The notes under the pieces were generated by a model, which ran no database searches, had not been told where the DNA came from, and was given only the letters and a program-made list of their open reading frames with translations. Below, in pieces: positions 1 through 30,882 of a stretch of DNA of 64,000 nt. The stretch spans positions 15,080,501-15,144,500 of the forward strand of contig NC_058501.1 of the NCBI RefSeq assembly GCF_020382885.2, read 5' to 3'. The stretch comes from Scatophagus argus. Lineage: Eukaryota > Chordata > Actinopteri > Scatophagidae. The translations under genes were made by a program, and so were the position numbers. Position 1 is the stretch's first letter; the number at the start of each line of letters is the position of its first letter.

Positions 1-1861
1 GCAGAATGACCTGGCTATGGGCAACCCCTCTGTATTTCAATTCACCACAGTGTGTTTGACCCAGTATCTACTGTCCCCAAGAAACAATGCTCTCATTTCA
101 TTAGCAAACAAAGTGGGAATGACCTGGGGGCTGGGCTCGCAGAGCAGGAGTGTCTACAGTGTAGCGCAGTACACAGACAGTACAGTTAAACAATGAGCAA
201 TTGAATGTAGATGCTTAGGGTTTCTTTAAGTGATGGCAGCAGTGACTGAGCACGGTTGTGAGGAAACTTAATTTGAAACTCCTACATATCGTTTTATCAT
301 CACATCGATATATTTGCATGTCGGCGCATACAAACTTAAGCCAACAAAATATTTTCTGCCTTCAGCTGATGCAAAATGCAGCCAATCGCTATTTAACAAA
401 TTAAGAGTGAGCAGCTCAGATCATCCCTTGCTCTGGCTGCTTCACTGATCAGTCAGGTTAATTGTCTAAACTGTTCAACCTCTTTAATATTATTTTGTTT
501 TCCTTGATCATTAATTCGCTCACCTCTGAAGTCCTGAAATTCTCGTTTGTTCATTGTTGATTAGGTTTTCAATAAAGGACATAAAAACACCTCGACTAGA
601 CTGTGACAATATAATTAACAACCGATAGTACACTGAAATTTTGAGAATAACTTTCACATCATAACCGAGTAATAACAGGTATTTAGGAAGGTATTAGCTT
701 CAAATGCTTGCCAGATGACGTTAGTCATTTAGGCTAACCGTTTGAGTAGTTTCACCAGCTGCTTAGCTGTTAGCTAATTCAGTATACACAACGCTAGCTC
801 TTAGAGCCCGTTGACTTTAAGCCGCGGTATTTATATATACATCTATTAAAGTTTTTTTCCACTAAAATTCGCTAAACAAGAATTGTGTAGCATGAATGGG
901 ATCACTAGTCACCAATTAATGCTAACGTCAGGCTAGTTAGATACATTAGCGAGCTAGCTAGCTGATGGCTAAAAAGGTAGCATGACAACAACCTGTTGCG
1001 TCCCCAGTACCTCAGTGTAAAAACTCAAAGCAACGATAACTACGTTAAACAGAGACTAATATACCTTATTCTTCCAGCTTGTCAATCACGTTTAGATCGA
1101 CGAGGGTGGCATGTCAGCCAAGCTCCTTTGCTCACTTAGACCTTAAACAAACCACAGCCTTTACACTGAGCGTAAACAGGATGTGGAGACGACAAAAACG
1201 CCCTCAGTGTTGCCTCGCAGGTGGTTCACGCATGCGTTGCCCTTATCCTCCTTCACCAGCATCTCCTAAAATGATTCTGGTCACAGAAACAAGAGGTTGA
1301 GGTGATGACATTACTCATAGATTGCAAATTGAAAATAGATAAAATAAGGAAGTATGCGAAATAGCCAGAGAATAGATAAAATATTGTCCGAAATAGATTA
1401 AAAGTGTTGAAATAGGCTACATCCTTGCACCGTAATAAGCAAAACATTTCAGTCGGTCTGCTATTGACATTCAAGTAGAATAGCAGCAGTAAATATTTTG
1501 TAAGGAAGCAGGGGGCGACCACTATTCTATTTAAACCCTCTTTAACATTTCTTTTCATAACAACCATATGATATCGTGCTTCTGTCCCTATTGTACTCTC
1601 TGAAGTACTTCTTGTTGCCAGATGCAAATACAGCAATCCCCCCCTCAGATGTGTTTGCATGAGTGCAATGTTAACACAATGGGTAGATTTCTCAGTCAAA
1701 GTGCTGGTCACCAATACAGATTAAATTAATCACACAAGCAACGCTAATAATTTTCAGATGCTCTACCTCAGGTGAAGTTGAACACAACTATCTGACTCCA
1801 TCTACATATTGTATGCTTGGCTGGGATCTGAGATTGAATTCCTCTTACTTGTGTCTTTCAG
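1..1861. other. Upstream sequence, probably ADAM22 intron, with a promoter-like patch
   Basis: No convincing coding exon is seen here. The first recognisable ADAM22 exon begins at 1862 in phase 0 and encodes the last part of the prodomain, so earlier exons must lie to the left and this stretch is most simply intron. Positions about 690-970 are dense in GCTAGC, GTTAGC and GCTAAC words. The same kind of cluster occurs just beside the starts of GTPBP10 and NBN, so an unrecognised transcription start here is possible. Short open frames between 1079 and 1714 resemble nothing known and are not called. Confidence 0.4.
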
Positions 1862-20335
<18,474 letters not shown>

Positions 20336-23245
20336 CAGCCGTGTTAACCACTCGGCAAAAGACCTTAAGGAACTACACTTGTCTCTCCTTTTCTGTGATG
20401 AAAAACAACAACAATGAAACAAAATTGACTCTAATCGATTAAAGAGAAAGAGAGAGCGCCCCCCACTGGAGTGGAAATAGGCAAAATGTGGGTGTGAGTC
20501 AGTGTGTACAAGCATCTCCGAGGCTGTCTTGCCAGGCAGTGTCATTCAGTGGATCTCTGCAGAGTGCCGGCGAAGAAACCAGCTCCACATCCACTCCAAA
20601 CCAGCTGGAGCTCAGACTGAGCTGTTCCCGTCTGCTCAGGCTTCACCTTTGGGACTGGAAACCTCTGGTACCCCCGATCCCCTAACACACACACGCACAC
20701 ACATACACCTCCGCCACCACCACCACCTGTCCTAAATCCTGAAACCTTGACACGTGCTCCTCAGCTCTGCTCTCATCATACTCGCTTCAATGCCACCGCC
20801 TGCTTGAGTTGTTTGGTGCTCCTCTCCGAAAAGGAGCAGCGGAGTCCAGAGCAGGTCCTCATATCACACAACTGCATCGCCGGATTTGCTGGATCATTTT
20901 GATGCACGTGAATCACTGTAGAGCTCCCAACACTGTATGCATGAGACGACCCTGTTTATTGGCAACCTCCTCCTACTGTAAGAACAGCTGTCTGACCTGG
21001 AAGGAAAGCATGCGAGGGAGCAGTGATTTTATACTTTGTGTAGGCTTTGACACTTTCTCTCCACTATAGGCAACCTGTATTGTATCACCAGTTATAGCCC
21101 ATTACCCCGCCCTGCTCCTCCTCCCCTCGCGTTGTTTGTAAGTGTGTAAATATGTACAGTCAAATACACACAGAGTACGTTTTTGCTTTTATTTTGACAG
21201 AGAGCGACGTCTCTCCTTTCCTCTTCCTGTTGTGTTGTGTTGTGGACAGAAGCGGATTTCCGTAGTGTAGAGATGACCCTCACTTCTGTCTGTGTTTCTG
21301 TTTTTTTGTTCCCCCCCCCCACTTTTTTAGGGATTTTTCTTCCCCTGTGTGACTGTGACCTATATAGCTTTCTCCATCCACAGCAGAATGTAAAAGTGTT
21401 TTTATATTATCTTGGCACTGGTTTCATCCATCTCTGGGAGAAACGCACAGACGTCCCGTAACTGACAGAGGAAGTATTGATAAAGATGTTGATTGTGGAG
21501 AATGTTGCTGCAGCAGCTGTTTGATGAGTATTATTTAGGAAGATTTAAATAGTTTTATGTGCCATTCCTGAGTGAAACGGATGGGATGTGTTTGGTGTAG
21601 TTATAGATGTGCCACTTTTCGCTCAAGCAGAAATTTCCCATCGATAATATTAAGATGTATTTAATTTCCCGTGAATAAGTCACTCAGATGGATGTGAGAG
21701 TAATGACGTCAATATCGCGAGTGTGGTTTGATGACCGAACCGGGCAAGAATCTGGAAACTGTGATCTTTGAAGCGTGCATTTTGGATTTAGCTGTGATGA
21801 TTGAGATACTTAGCCTTGTAAATGATTAACTATGCTGTACAGTGCTTGCTGTTTGAGCTTGTGAAGACCAACAGCATGACAGTTCTTTATCAAGTTATTT
21901 CTCTGGTAGGCTGTTTATGAGACCATAATGGGAAATGAGCATGTCATTGAAAGACACCCCCTCCCAGTCCCACTCATTGCTTGTTAGCTGTTGTCTAAAT
22001 GGGTTCATGTATCGCAGATTACCGTTTGACAGCAACGACAGGACAATGGCACGTAGTCGCACTGTTTAAAAAAACAAATGAAAACTGAGAATTTTGTGCT
22101 TTGACAGATGCCAGTGTAGCTGTATAAGGTGGGGTTTGTTTGGCAACAAATATCATATCACTCCCCAAAAGCAAATTCTTTGTACAGTTACAACTCATTG
22201 CTCTACCCTGTGTAGAAACTGTTGTCTTAGAGGCCTCCGTTTGTCATTTTACTGTTTTTGTTCTGATGTGGGCACTCATTTGTAATTCATGTACGCATTA
22301 GGAGTGTATAGGTATTATGATCTTCACAATATTGAACTAATATTGCTACTAGTATCTTTTTTATTAAGTACCTTTGTAATGTTCACTTTTTTCTCAGCAT
22401 TATGTACAGTAACAATTCAAACAGTAATTAAGTGCATTATTATAATTATGTGTCTTGATGGAATGGAGACACGTTGAGTCTTTTGAAACACATTTGTCCC
22501 GGGGCCAATAGAAGCGGTCGTTCCTCTGGCATGTGCTAATCTGTATCATATGAGACACACATAATGTAAATGAGAGTTGTATGGGCTCATGATTTGCCTT
22601 CTGCCAGAGCTTTCTTCTTCAAAGTATTGGTCAGAGTCTAATGGCCCAGCCGCCTTCCTAGGCTACCCAAGGCTGAGGAGAGCATCATCTCAGAGCTCTC
22701 GAGTAACATTTTGTAACATCACAATACTGTGCAACATCGAGACATTTGTCCCGGTGCTCTGGACATTGCACTGTACGACAGTCTGAGGACTCTCCGCTAA
22801 GGATGGGACCGTGCAGGCTGCAGTGATTTCTGTGATTGTACAGCTGTCAAACTTCCAAACATATCTGCTGCATCCGCCTGCACACGCAGTCCGACTGACA
22901 GATCCCAACAGGACGACTCTGGCAAAATGTCCCCACAGATGAGGTGTCTGTCTCTGTCTGGCCAGAGACTTGAATGTATTTATGTACACACCAGGTCTCA
23001 ACCATGTGGTCCCATCCTGTCAGACACATCAGCACTCTGCTGCAGGAACCCTGAAAACCCCACATGTACACATTCAAATTGAAATACTGCAGTTGCTGTC
23101 TTTTTTTTTTATTATTATTATTATTTAGTTTTGCTGTATGCTGTACAGACTGATGATGCAAAAATCAATCCCCATATTTTTTTTCCTCTTAATCATTCAG
23201 TATTGTAATATATTTAATATAAAATAAAACTTTCATTGACACATC
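20336..23245 (+). other. adam22: ADAM22 3' UTR
   Basis: No open frame of note follows the ADAM22 stop. An AATAAA at 23223-23228 is the most plausible poly(A) signal, giving a 3' UTR of about 2.9 kb. The true cleavage site cannot be fixed from sequence alone. A T-rich hairpin with perfect 11-bp arms (23336-23346 and 23358-23368) lies just beyond, between the two convergent genes. Confidence 0.5.
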
Positions 23246-24072
23246 CGTCTATGCTGACATTTCTAGTAACTTAAGACTTTTTACTCTAACTTGGGGGAAA
23301 AGATACACCACAGATATACTTGGACAACTGACTTCATATTGTAATTGTTTTTTTTTTAATTACAATATAGTAAATGAACAACACACTTGATGCCCTGATC
23401 CAATATTGACCCTCGTTAGTGAAATGGCATCAGCCAGACCAATCTATACAGTTTCTAAAAACTTATGTAAAAGAGGGCGCTATTGTTGGATGGATGCCCA
23501 GTGTTGAGGTATCAAAATCACAGAGGGAGAAAAAGTTGCATCAGTGCATCCCCAAAACACACATCCGGAAAAATAAATACAATCTTGATCTTCGTGAGCC
23601 ACCTGAAGGAGTTGGTATAAATACCTCCACATAATGCAGCTCTGACTAACAGGCTGCTTTTGTGTTTTATTGCCCCACGTCCATTCACAGGTAAGTGTAT
23701 GAATCCCTTTGATGCTCAAACGCTTTTCACCTGTCTTTTTACAAAGTGTTATTCCTGAATAACGATGGACACTGTAAGAGTGTCTTAGATTTTGATAACA
23801 GCCTCCAACCAAACAAGCAACTATTTGAAGTAGGTTTCAACTACCTCAAGCTGAACCCGTGCAGCTTCGTTAACACTGGATGTTCTGGCCATGACTGTCG
23901 GTGAGAAACTCATCCTCTGCTATTTGGCAAGTCTGAACTGACACCAAATAGTTTCTGCTGGCACCAGTCTTTCCTCAGTGCATGACATTTATCTGCAATT
24001 AAAGCTCAATTAGAGCGAAGGGATTTCTAGACAGAGAAAATAAAACTCATCTGTCACTGTGTGCTGTAGGTT

Positions 24073-27000
24073 CTACTGAAATATGTGGTCCGTGTGTGAG
24101 TGGTGCCTCAGTGCCTGCAGTCTTTCTTGATGGGTGGCCTTTGTTGTGGTTTCTGCTACTTCATCAAGCGACTCTCGGATACAACTCTTCAAATGGTCGA
24201 TGCCCAACCCGGTGGAGGCAGAGACAGGAACCACATGTCTGAAGGTTATATAGTTCTTTGGTATCATGTCATCAGGCAACAGATCACAAAACTCTGCAGG
24301 AGGGGAAAACAACAACAGAATTAATGTTGAAATTTTAACAACACAAAAGCCCAGTGTGTATTATTGCCCTGTTAACATGTTACCAGCATCACCCGTGTTT
24401 CTTTGTTAGTATGTTTAATGCTCTTTTTTTATATCTTTTAACCCTTTTATTGTTGCGACTGGTCCAAACTATAACTATTTTTCCTATTTTTATTTCAAGT
24501 GGTTGGAGGTTAACTGCTCTCTGATTCCACCGCTGTGTAATTATAGTACATCAACCTATAAAGTACATTTTGTAATGAAATAATAATAATAATATCCAGA
24601 CTGGGCAGTACTTAGCAGGTTAGCATTTAATACGCAAAATTTCCCATCGCAGTTGTTCCTGTGTCTTGTCAGCAGATTACTGATAAACCAGTAAACCGCT
24701 AAAGGGAGGATTTCCATTTGTTTCTCTAAGTTGAGGTTATTAACTTAATCAGAGCAGAGCAGCCAGCTGAATTAGGTTTTCTTAGCAGAAAGTACATTAA
24801 GTCTGATATGGCACCAAATTTAAACTGTCAAACAGGAGCAAAAGATCACTAGCATGTGCTTTGTTTTTGTTTACCTTGTTGATGCATTTAATGATGCCTC
24901 AATCCTGCGCCTGCTGGCCCCACCGTTGGTGTCATGGCCAAATTCAATTAAATCTCTCATAAGTTCAAGTCTGTATGATAACTTATACATCCTGGTATTG
25001 TGGTTGTAATGGATAAGCCACTACATCACCATAATCATCATTTGACATCCAAACTGCAGCTCATTAAAAGTACTTGTTGTACATTATAGCAAGGGACTTT
25101 GGCACCGCATTCAACATGGTGGCTGATTTCCATGGGACCATTTTTCAGTTACACTGTGATATTTTGAGCAAAAATTGAGGTTAGAAATTCTGCTTTGATA
25201 TTTCCTGATGAGTTTTTACTCCTGATCAACACAGATCTTCTAAATGACACACACTTCACATCTTAGCAGCACTGACTGCAGTACAAACTGAGTTAAGTGT
25301 ATTGAGGAAGCTTTTGCTTAAATGCAGAATTGTCTCAACATGTCGGCAGTGTTTAACAACATAACCTCATTTACATAATAATTTCAACTGAATTTGAAAA
25401 TTGCAAAAGCTAATGAATAAAACTTCAAAACAACATCCATCAAATTTACCATCTGGGTTTTGTAGTTGTTCCTTCAACTCTGCCAGTTTGTCCTCAGCAC
25501 CAGGCAGGTCCATTTTATTCACCACCAGTAAAGCAGGCTTTGATACGAGCTCTTCTTTGAACAACTCCAGCTCCTTGAGGAGAGAGGAGGAAGAAGTAAA
25601 TGATGAAGAAGTGAATGGACAAAAAAACAGGTGATGAAGAAGTAAATGGAGAAGGTAAAGCCAAAACAAGCGTAGTGGCAGCTGCCTCTATCTCTACATG
25701 CCACTAACGGAGCAGGTGTCTTGCAACATTTCTGACGTGAAAAAATCCTCAATAGTCAAAGTTCTTCATTGAAAAGACTTTAATTTGGCATGACTTTCCT
25801 GTTGTCTCCTCAAGACAAAAAACCCAACCATCAGTAATTATATTTCCATAGTAGAGGTCTTGGTTTCACATCTCTAGATTAGCTCTCTTCAGCTGTGATC
25901 GGTCAGAAAAACTGTATCACCTCAACACCCGACCGTCTGCTACACCTAGTGGTTAACCTAAGCACTTCACACACAATGAACTAAATAACATCCTAGTAAA
26001 CAAAGAATAATTAAAAAAAATAAACATGAATTTCTCCACATGGCTCTTACAACATGAATGGCAAAAGTTGAAAGAGGCAGAATCCAAATGTCCACCTTCT
26101 GGACTGAGCCCTTGCAGATTTCATTCACACATACTGTGGCATGTTCACTCGTGTATTCAGGGCTATATAACCAGCTGGGTACGTGATCCAAGTAATGTTT
26201 TAATAAAGTCATTGTTTTGCAGTAAACTAAATCTGAAGTCTACCCCTCAAGCCGACTTTCTCAAGGTCTGTAGAAAGTCCAGCTGAGGCGCCTTGTGGAC
26301 TGGATAAAATGTGTGTTTGGACAGCCCTCAGCAGTCACAGACGTCCCAGGGACGTGTCTGAAAAGCCAGCGAGTCTGCAAGAGCAGTGAGGTCCAGACAT
26401 TTGGATTCCGTGAAAGTCTTTCATATTATCAGTCTCACCTTGGTGAGAAGTTGAACAGCTTCAAATGCTGACCTAAACGGTGTTTTACTTGCCAGCTGGA
26501 AACCGCAAACATCTACCTGCAGCCACACAAATTAAACTCCATCATCATCATAGGTAATTTTCAGCAGGATATTCTGACTACATAAAAACATGCATGTAGG
26601 CGTCAGCTTAAGTACTTGGCGTTACTAACACTACACACCACAAACAGCAGCTGCTTGGTTCTCTCCACATGTTTTAGGAACTTGTGGCCCATTCCTTTGT
26701 TTATGTGAGCCCCCTCAATCAGGCCTGGGAGGTCAGCAACAGAAATCTATCAAAAATAAATAGAAAGATAGATAGATAAGATAGAAAAATAGAAAAGATA
26801 GATAAGAACACCACAACTCATTGAAGAGAAACCACTAAAATGAAACTAATTCAACGGACAGTTGAAGGACAACACAATAACATACGTTCCCATACCTGCT
26901 TGTAATCTTTGTACATCAGTTTGCCAATCTCTGGTCTCAAAGTTGTAACTGTGAAATAATAAAAGTTTTAGAAAAAAAAAAGATCACAGCATTTAAACTT

Positions 27001-28682
27001 CAAGCATCATTCAACTCTGGAATAAAAATGCACAAATAAGAATACAAACACACAGTTTGTGCATGTGTGAAGGATTATGTACTCACAAGCATAGCTGGCA
27101 ATCTCAGGCGTGGCATTGGACATGGCTGTCAGGAGAGAGGACTTTCCAGCATTTGGGAACCTTATAATGAATAGACAAGAAAATCAGATATGTAGAGAAA
27201 TATTTCGAGTCTCAGCTGTAATGAACAGTGTTCGTATGTGTTTCAGCTCTCACCCAACAAGGCCCAAGTCTGCGATGAGTTTGAGGTCCAGCCTTACGTG
27301 TTTAGTCTGGCCCTTACTGGGTTGGAATGCAGAGTACATGCAGCCTCCGGATCCTCCTTTTGCCACCATCAAACGATCACCCTCAACGTTCAGGTCACCT
27401 TGGAGACAAAAGGTGGACAAATATGAGGCCAAGTTTTAACTGCAATGCGAGTTGCATTTGATTACTGATCTCTACGTTTTATGCCACAAATGAGGAACTG
27501 AAACCATAGACATACAATCTCACGTGTGTACATCACTTATATTTCAGATGAAATGTCTGCGTTGATTTGTGTTGATATGGATACAGTGTGACCTCTGACT
27601 GCTGACCGTGCATTGTACAAAATGGGACATTATAAAAGACATCTGACATACCAAGTATTTTTCCATCATCAGCAGTGACTGTGATACCAAGAGGAGCCAA
27701 GATCTCCATGTCCTTCCCCTTGTCTCCTTTAAGTGCTTGGACACTGTCAATACATTATATTCACACAAACTAAATACAAGAAAACAACTCTGGTCCACAG
27801 GAATCTATTACATCTTATGATCAACTGGTGCAAGTGACTGCTAAACAGATATTCCTAAAGGAAACTTAAGGTTGGATTTGTGGGAACAAACCTGCTGTTG
27901 GCTCCTGCTCCACCAACAAAACGTTTCTGGGGGTACTTGTCCCTGACCCTCTTTAAGGTCATGTTCTTTGCAGCCACCACCCAAACATCTCCCCCGTTTC
28001 CTCCCTGCCCACCAAGACGGGGTAAACCCATACCTCCACTGCCTCCACGAACATACAGACGGAGGTTGTCCACAAAGTTTCCATACTGCAGGGGGAACAA
28101 ATAAGGCAGAATACAGTGATGACATTCAAAATGCATAAAAAATAACTTCAGGGATAATGCCACTGATTATAAATAGGTGATATTGAAGGACCACTTTCTC
28201 AGAATCAGGGGATCTAATGTTTATCATACCACTACAACTTCTAAAACGAGGTCAAACTCTGTTGTGGGAAACTTGGCACTTCCAAGTTTCCCAAGCTTAA
28301 CATTCTTGCAATAATGTGTATCATTTTTACAATCTATCTTTTCTGTTTGACTTGACTATTAGTTAAAGGATATTTGGTTCCCTTACACCGTTAAACCTAA
28401 ACTAATGTGCAGTCATACAGCTGTTCTTATACAGGTCAGTTACAGGTGGATACGTTTGACTAACATGATATGCCGATGAGACATCATACGGACAAAGACT
28501 GTCGGTGTTAATATTTTGAGCAGTTAGCAAGAGCTTGCAAAACAGCTAGCTAACAGTTAGCATAACTTCCAATCTCACAATAACAAGTGTTTATAAATAA
28601 ATCGATTTCATGAATTTGAAATCCTACCGTATTTCGCTACAGTACTTACTTTCCGGAAACATATTCTACTGAACTGGACCAT
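24073..28682 (-). CDS. gtpbp10: GTPBP10, mitochondrial Obg-family GTPase
   Basis: Obg-type GTPase; the vertebrate orthologue acts in mitochondria in late assembly of the large ribosomal subunit. Ten exons in transcript order: 28650-28682, 27892-28085, 27652-27743, 27254-27398, 27087-27160, 26896-26948, 26639-26746, 26439-26516, 25450-25573, 24073-24293; 373 residues, close to the usual length (human about 387). The N-terminal glycine-rich Obg fold shows [20 protein letters not shown] (about residues 21-40). The G domain shows G1 GFPNAGKSS (155-163), G3 DLPG (202-205) and G4 NKMD (278-281). The start is [11 protein letters not shown], on a short first exon with a gtaagt donor. The gene converges on ADAM22. 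A candidate poly(A) signal on the - strand is AATAAA at 23666-23671. Confidence 0.96.
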
Positions 28683-28699
28683 CTTCAGTAGCGTTTATT

Positions 28700-28870
28700 G
28701 CTACTTTCTGTGTCGTTCACTTGGCTAGCGGCAAGTTCACATGTGTAAAGAGGACCGGAAGTGGCGAATTCTCCCAGCTCATTGGATCATGAAATAAGGG
28801 GGCGGGGCTACGCATGACTGCAGTGACAGCTGGTGGGTCTGGCGCTACAGTCCGGGGGGAACGTCATACA
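28700..28870 (-). promoter_or_regulatory. gtpbp10: GTPBP10 promoter region
   Basis: Just upstream of the GTPBP10 start codon are an Ets-type site ACCGGAAGTG (28754-28763), an ATTGG that reads CCAAT on the gene strand (28781-28785), and a GC box GGGGGCGGGGC (about 28798-28808). No TATA box is seen. This is the layout of a housekeeping promoter, which suits a mitochondrial assembly factor. GCTAGC/GTTAGC words cluster at 28523-28566 in the first intron. Confidence 0.6.
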
Positions 28871-30480
28871 TGCTACTGCAGATGAGCTTGTTAGTGGTCT
28901 GATATACAAATAATTAAACCAGTACATTATATAAGCTAAGTGCATAAGTGGTAGCAAAGATTTCATGAATATTTATGACTGTATACCAAGATAAACTGCA
29001 CATTCCCTTTACCTAATACCGTATCTTAAATATGGACTATGATGTCAGCTGCTGTCAAAACGAGCTACTCACCGAGTTAAAGAGCTTTACAGTAATCAAA
29101 TTTAACCACTTGTGGATTCTCAAAATGAACTAAAGGTAGGCCAGTTTGTCAGGTGGAAAATGTATCAAAATGTCTTGGTGTTTTCCTCCCTATAGAGTCC
29201 AATTGTACTCATGAGCATATGGATAATGTTTACTTAGTTAGAAACTTAATGGTCCACAGTGTGGAAAATTGTCTTTGGCTTCACCGCACTGAAAACAACA
29301 CAAGATAATTTAATGAAGACAGACATTGGGACACAGCATGGACAAATAACATGACTTTTAAGGAACAGTAAATACAATTTAAGAAACAGAGTGCGAGTGG
29401 GTTAAAGATTAAACTCGTAAGGTTTAGTATGGGGATACACATGCTGAAAACATGCAAAGCACTTTGAAATAAATGCAGCATTTTAAATAGGTCATTCAGT
29501 TCATGTCAGACAAGCTGTTAAGTGCATTTCTAGGAGACCAGAAACCGAACAGTGCAGCCACTATAACTATTTTAAGCTCAGTCACACAGTATTTTGGCCT
29601 CTGCACTGATGATATTTGGATCGTCTGTCTGTTTGTCTGCCCTATTCTCATGAATGCAATATCTCTGATGTGCTTGGAGGTGATTGCATGAAATTTAGCA
29701 CAAATGCTCTCATTCATACATCTTCTGTGCTGCTGGGTTGAAGATTTGTGTGAAGTGCCCATGTTTAAAGTCTGTAGCTTCTCTCCAGCCACATTCATAT
29801 CTGAAGCAATGCAGTCCACCATAACCTCATTGGTTTTTCTGATACTGAGCATCAGGTGATTGTTGTTGCACTGTGTGATGAATTTCTTTATCTGTCACAT
29901 ATATTATATGAGTCTGGACAGATTTGGGAGTGTGTGAAGGGCATACAACTGCTAGACAGTAATTCTTTCTGCTCACATCTGGATCTTAGCATTAGTGGAT
30001 TTTCTCTTCAGTCAGTCTTTTGCCTTAATATTAACTGGCTGATGATACTCATTTTCCGTTCATTGACAAAGCATAATTTCTTTTGAAATACAGCATACGC
30101 GGTTTTAACAGCAGAGTCTGAGAACGGCAACATGTGTCCATTGACTATTTTGTTTGTCCAGCACACAGAGAGCTGGGTCAACAAGAATTGAATAGATTGC
30201 CTTTAATTTTGTGACGATGTTCTTGATCGTCACAGGACCACTCAGGTCCCCCCTGCTTTACCAGTGCTATACCACATGAACTCTTCCACTTGTACAAAGG
30301 AAATGCATAAAGTTTAGTGTGTCATTTCTCCAGCACCACCTTTTGGGTATATTTAATCCTAAACACTACCAGATGATTCTGAAAAGAGCCAAACCACAAT
30401 TATATTCATTATGCCCAACACTTAAACACTGTGGGATCCAAAACATATCACAGCTTACAGAAGCCTGAGGCAGAGCTTTA
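28871..30480. other. Intergenic spacer between GTPBP10 and OSGIN2
   Basis: No gene is recognised. Around 29608-29712 the sequence (tctgtctgtttgtctg, catgaatgcaatatctc, atgaaatttagcacaaatg) resembles a common fish interspersed repeat, recalled from memory. The two flanking genes are transcribed away from each other. Confidence 0.5.
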
Positions 30481-30599
30481 TTTATTTTTTTCCTGTGCAG
30501 CCAGAAACAACAACAAACGGCAGTGGATTTGACCTGAGCATGACTAATGTTTGAGCATTGCGTTTCTTAAAAATAAACTGTCCACCTTGGGCCCACTCT

Positions 30600-30751
30600 G
30601 TGAGCAGAGCAGAGCAGCAGGGGCGGCGCTGTGAGGATGCTGAGAAATGCTGATCCGATCTTCCGGCTCTCTTCTTTCTCCGTGAACGCGCTCGCGCCAG
30701 CCGGTGCAACGTGAGATGCGCATGTGACGACAAAAGCAAACGCAGGACCCG

Positions 30752-30790
<39 letters not shown>

Positions 30791-30882
30791 TGTCATCACA
30801 GAAAGGTCCGACCCCTCAGACGACATTTACAGGCTGATCTAACCTGAATAAACCAGGTCTGCGCGGATTTAACCGCACGGAG
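30600..30882 (+). other. osgin2: Probable OSGIN2 noncoding first exon and promoter
   Basis: A GC-rich patch (ggggcggcgctg near 30620, cgcgctcgcgcc near 30688) is followed by a good splice donor, cggag|gtaagt, at 30882/30883. The first coding exon of OSGIN2 (from 33594) opens with an acceptor and has 26 nt of leader before its ATG, so at least one upstream noncoding exon must exist. This is the best candidate. Its transcription start is not defined. A (CA)n tract (about 30756-30788) lies inside it. Confidence 0.45.
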
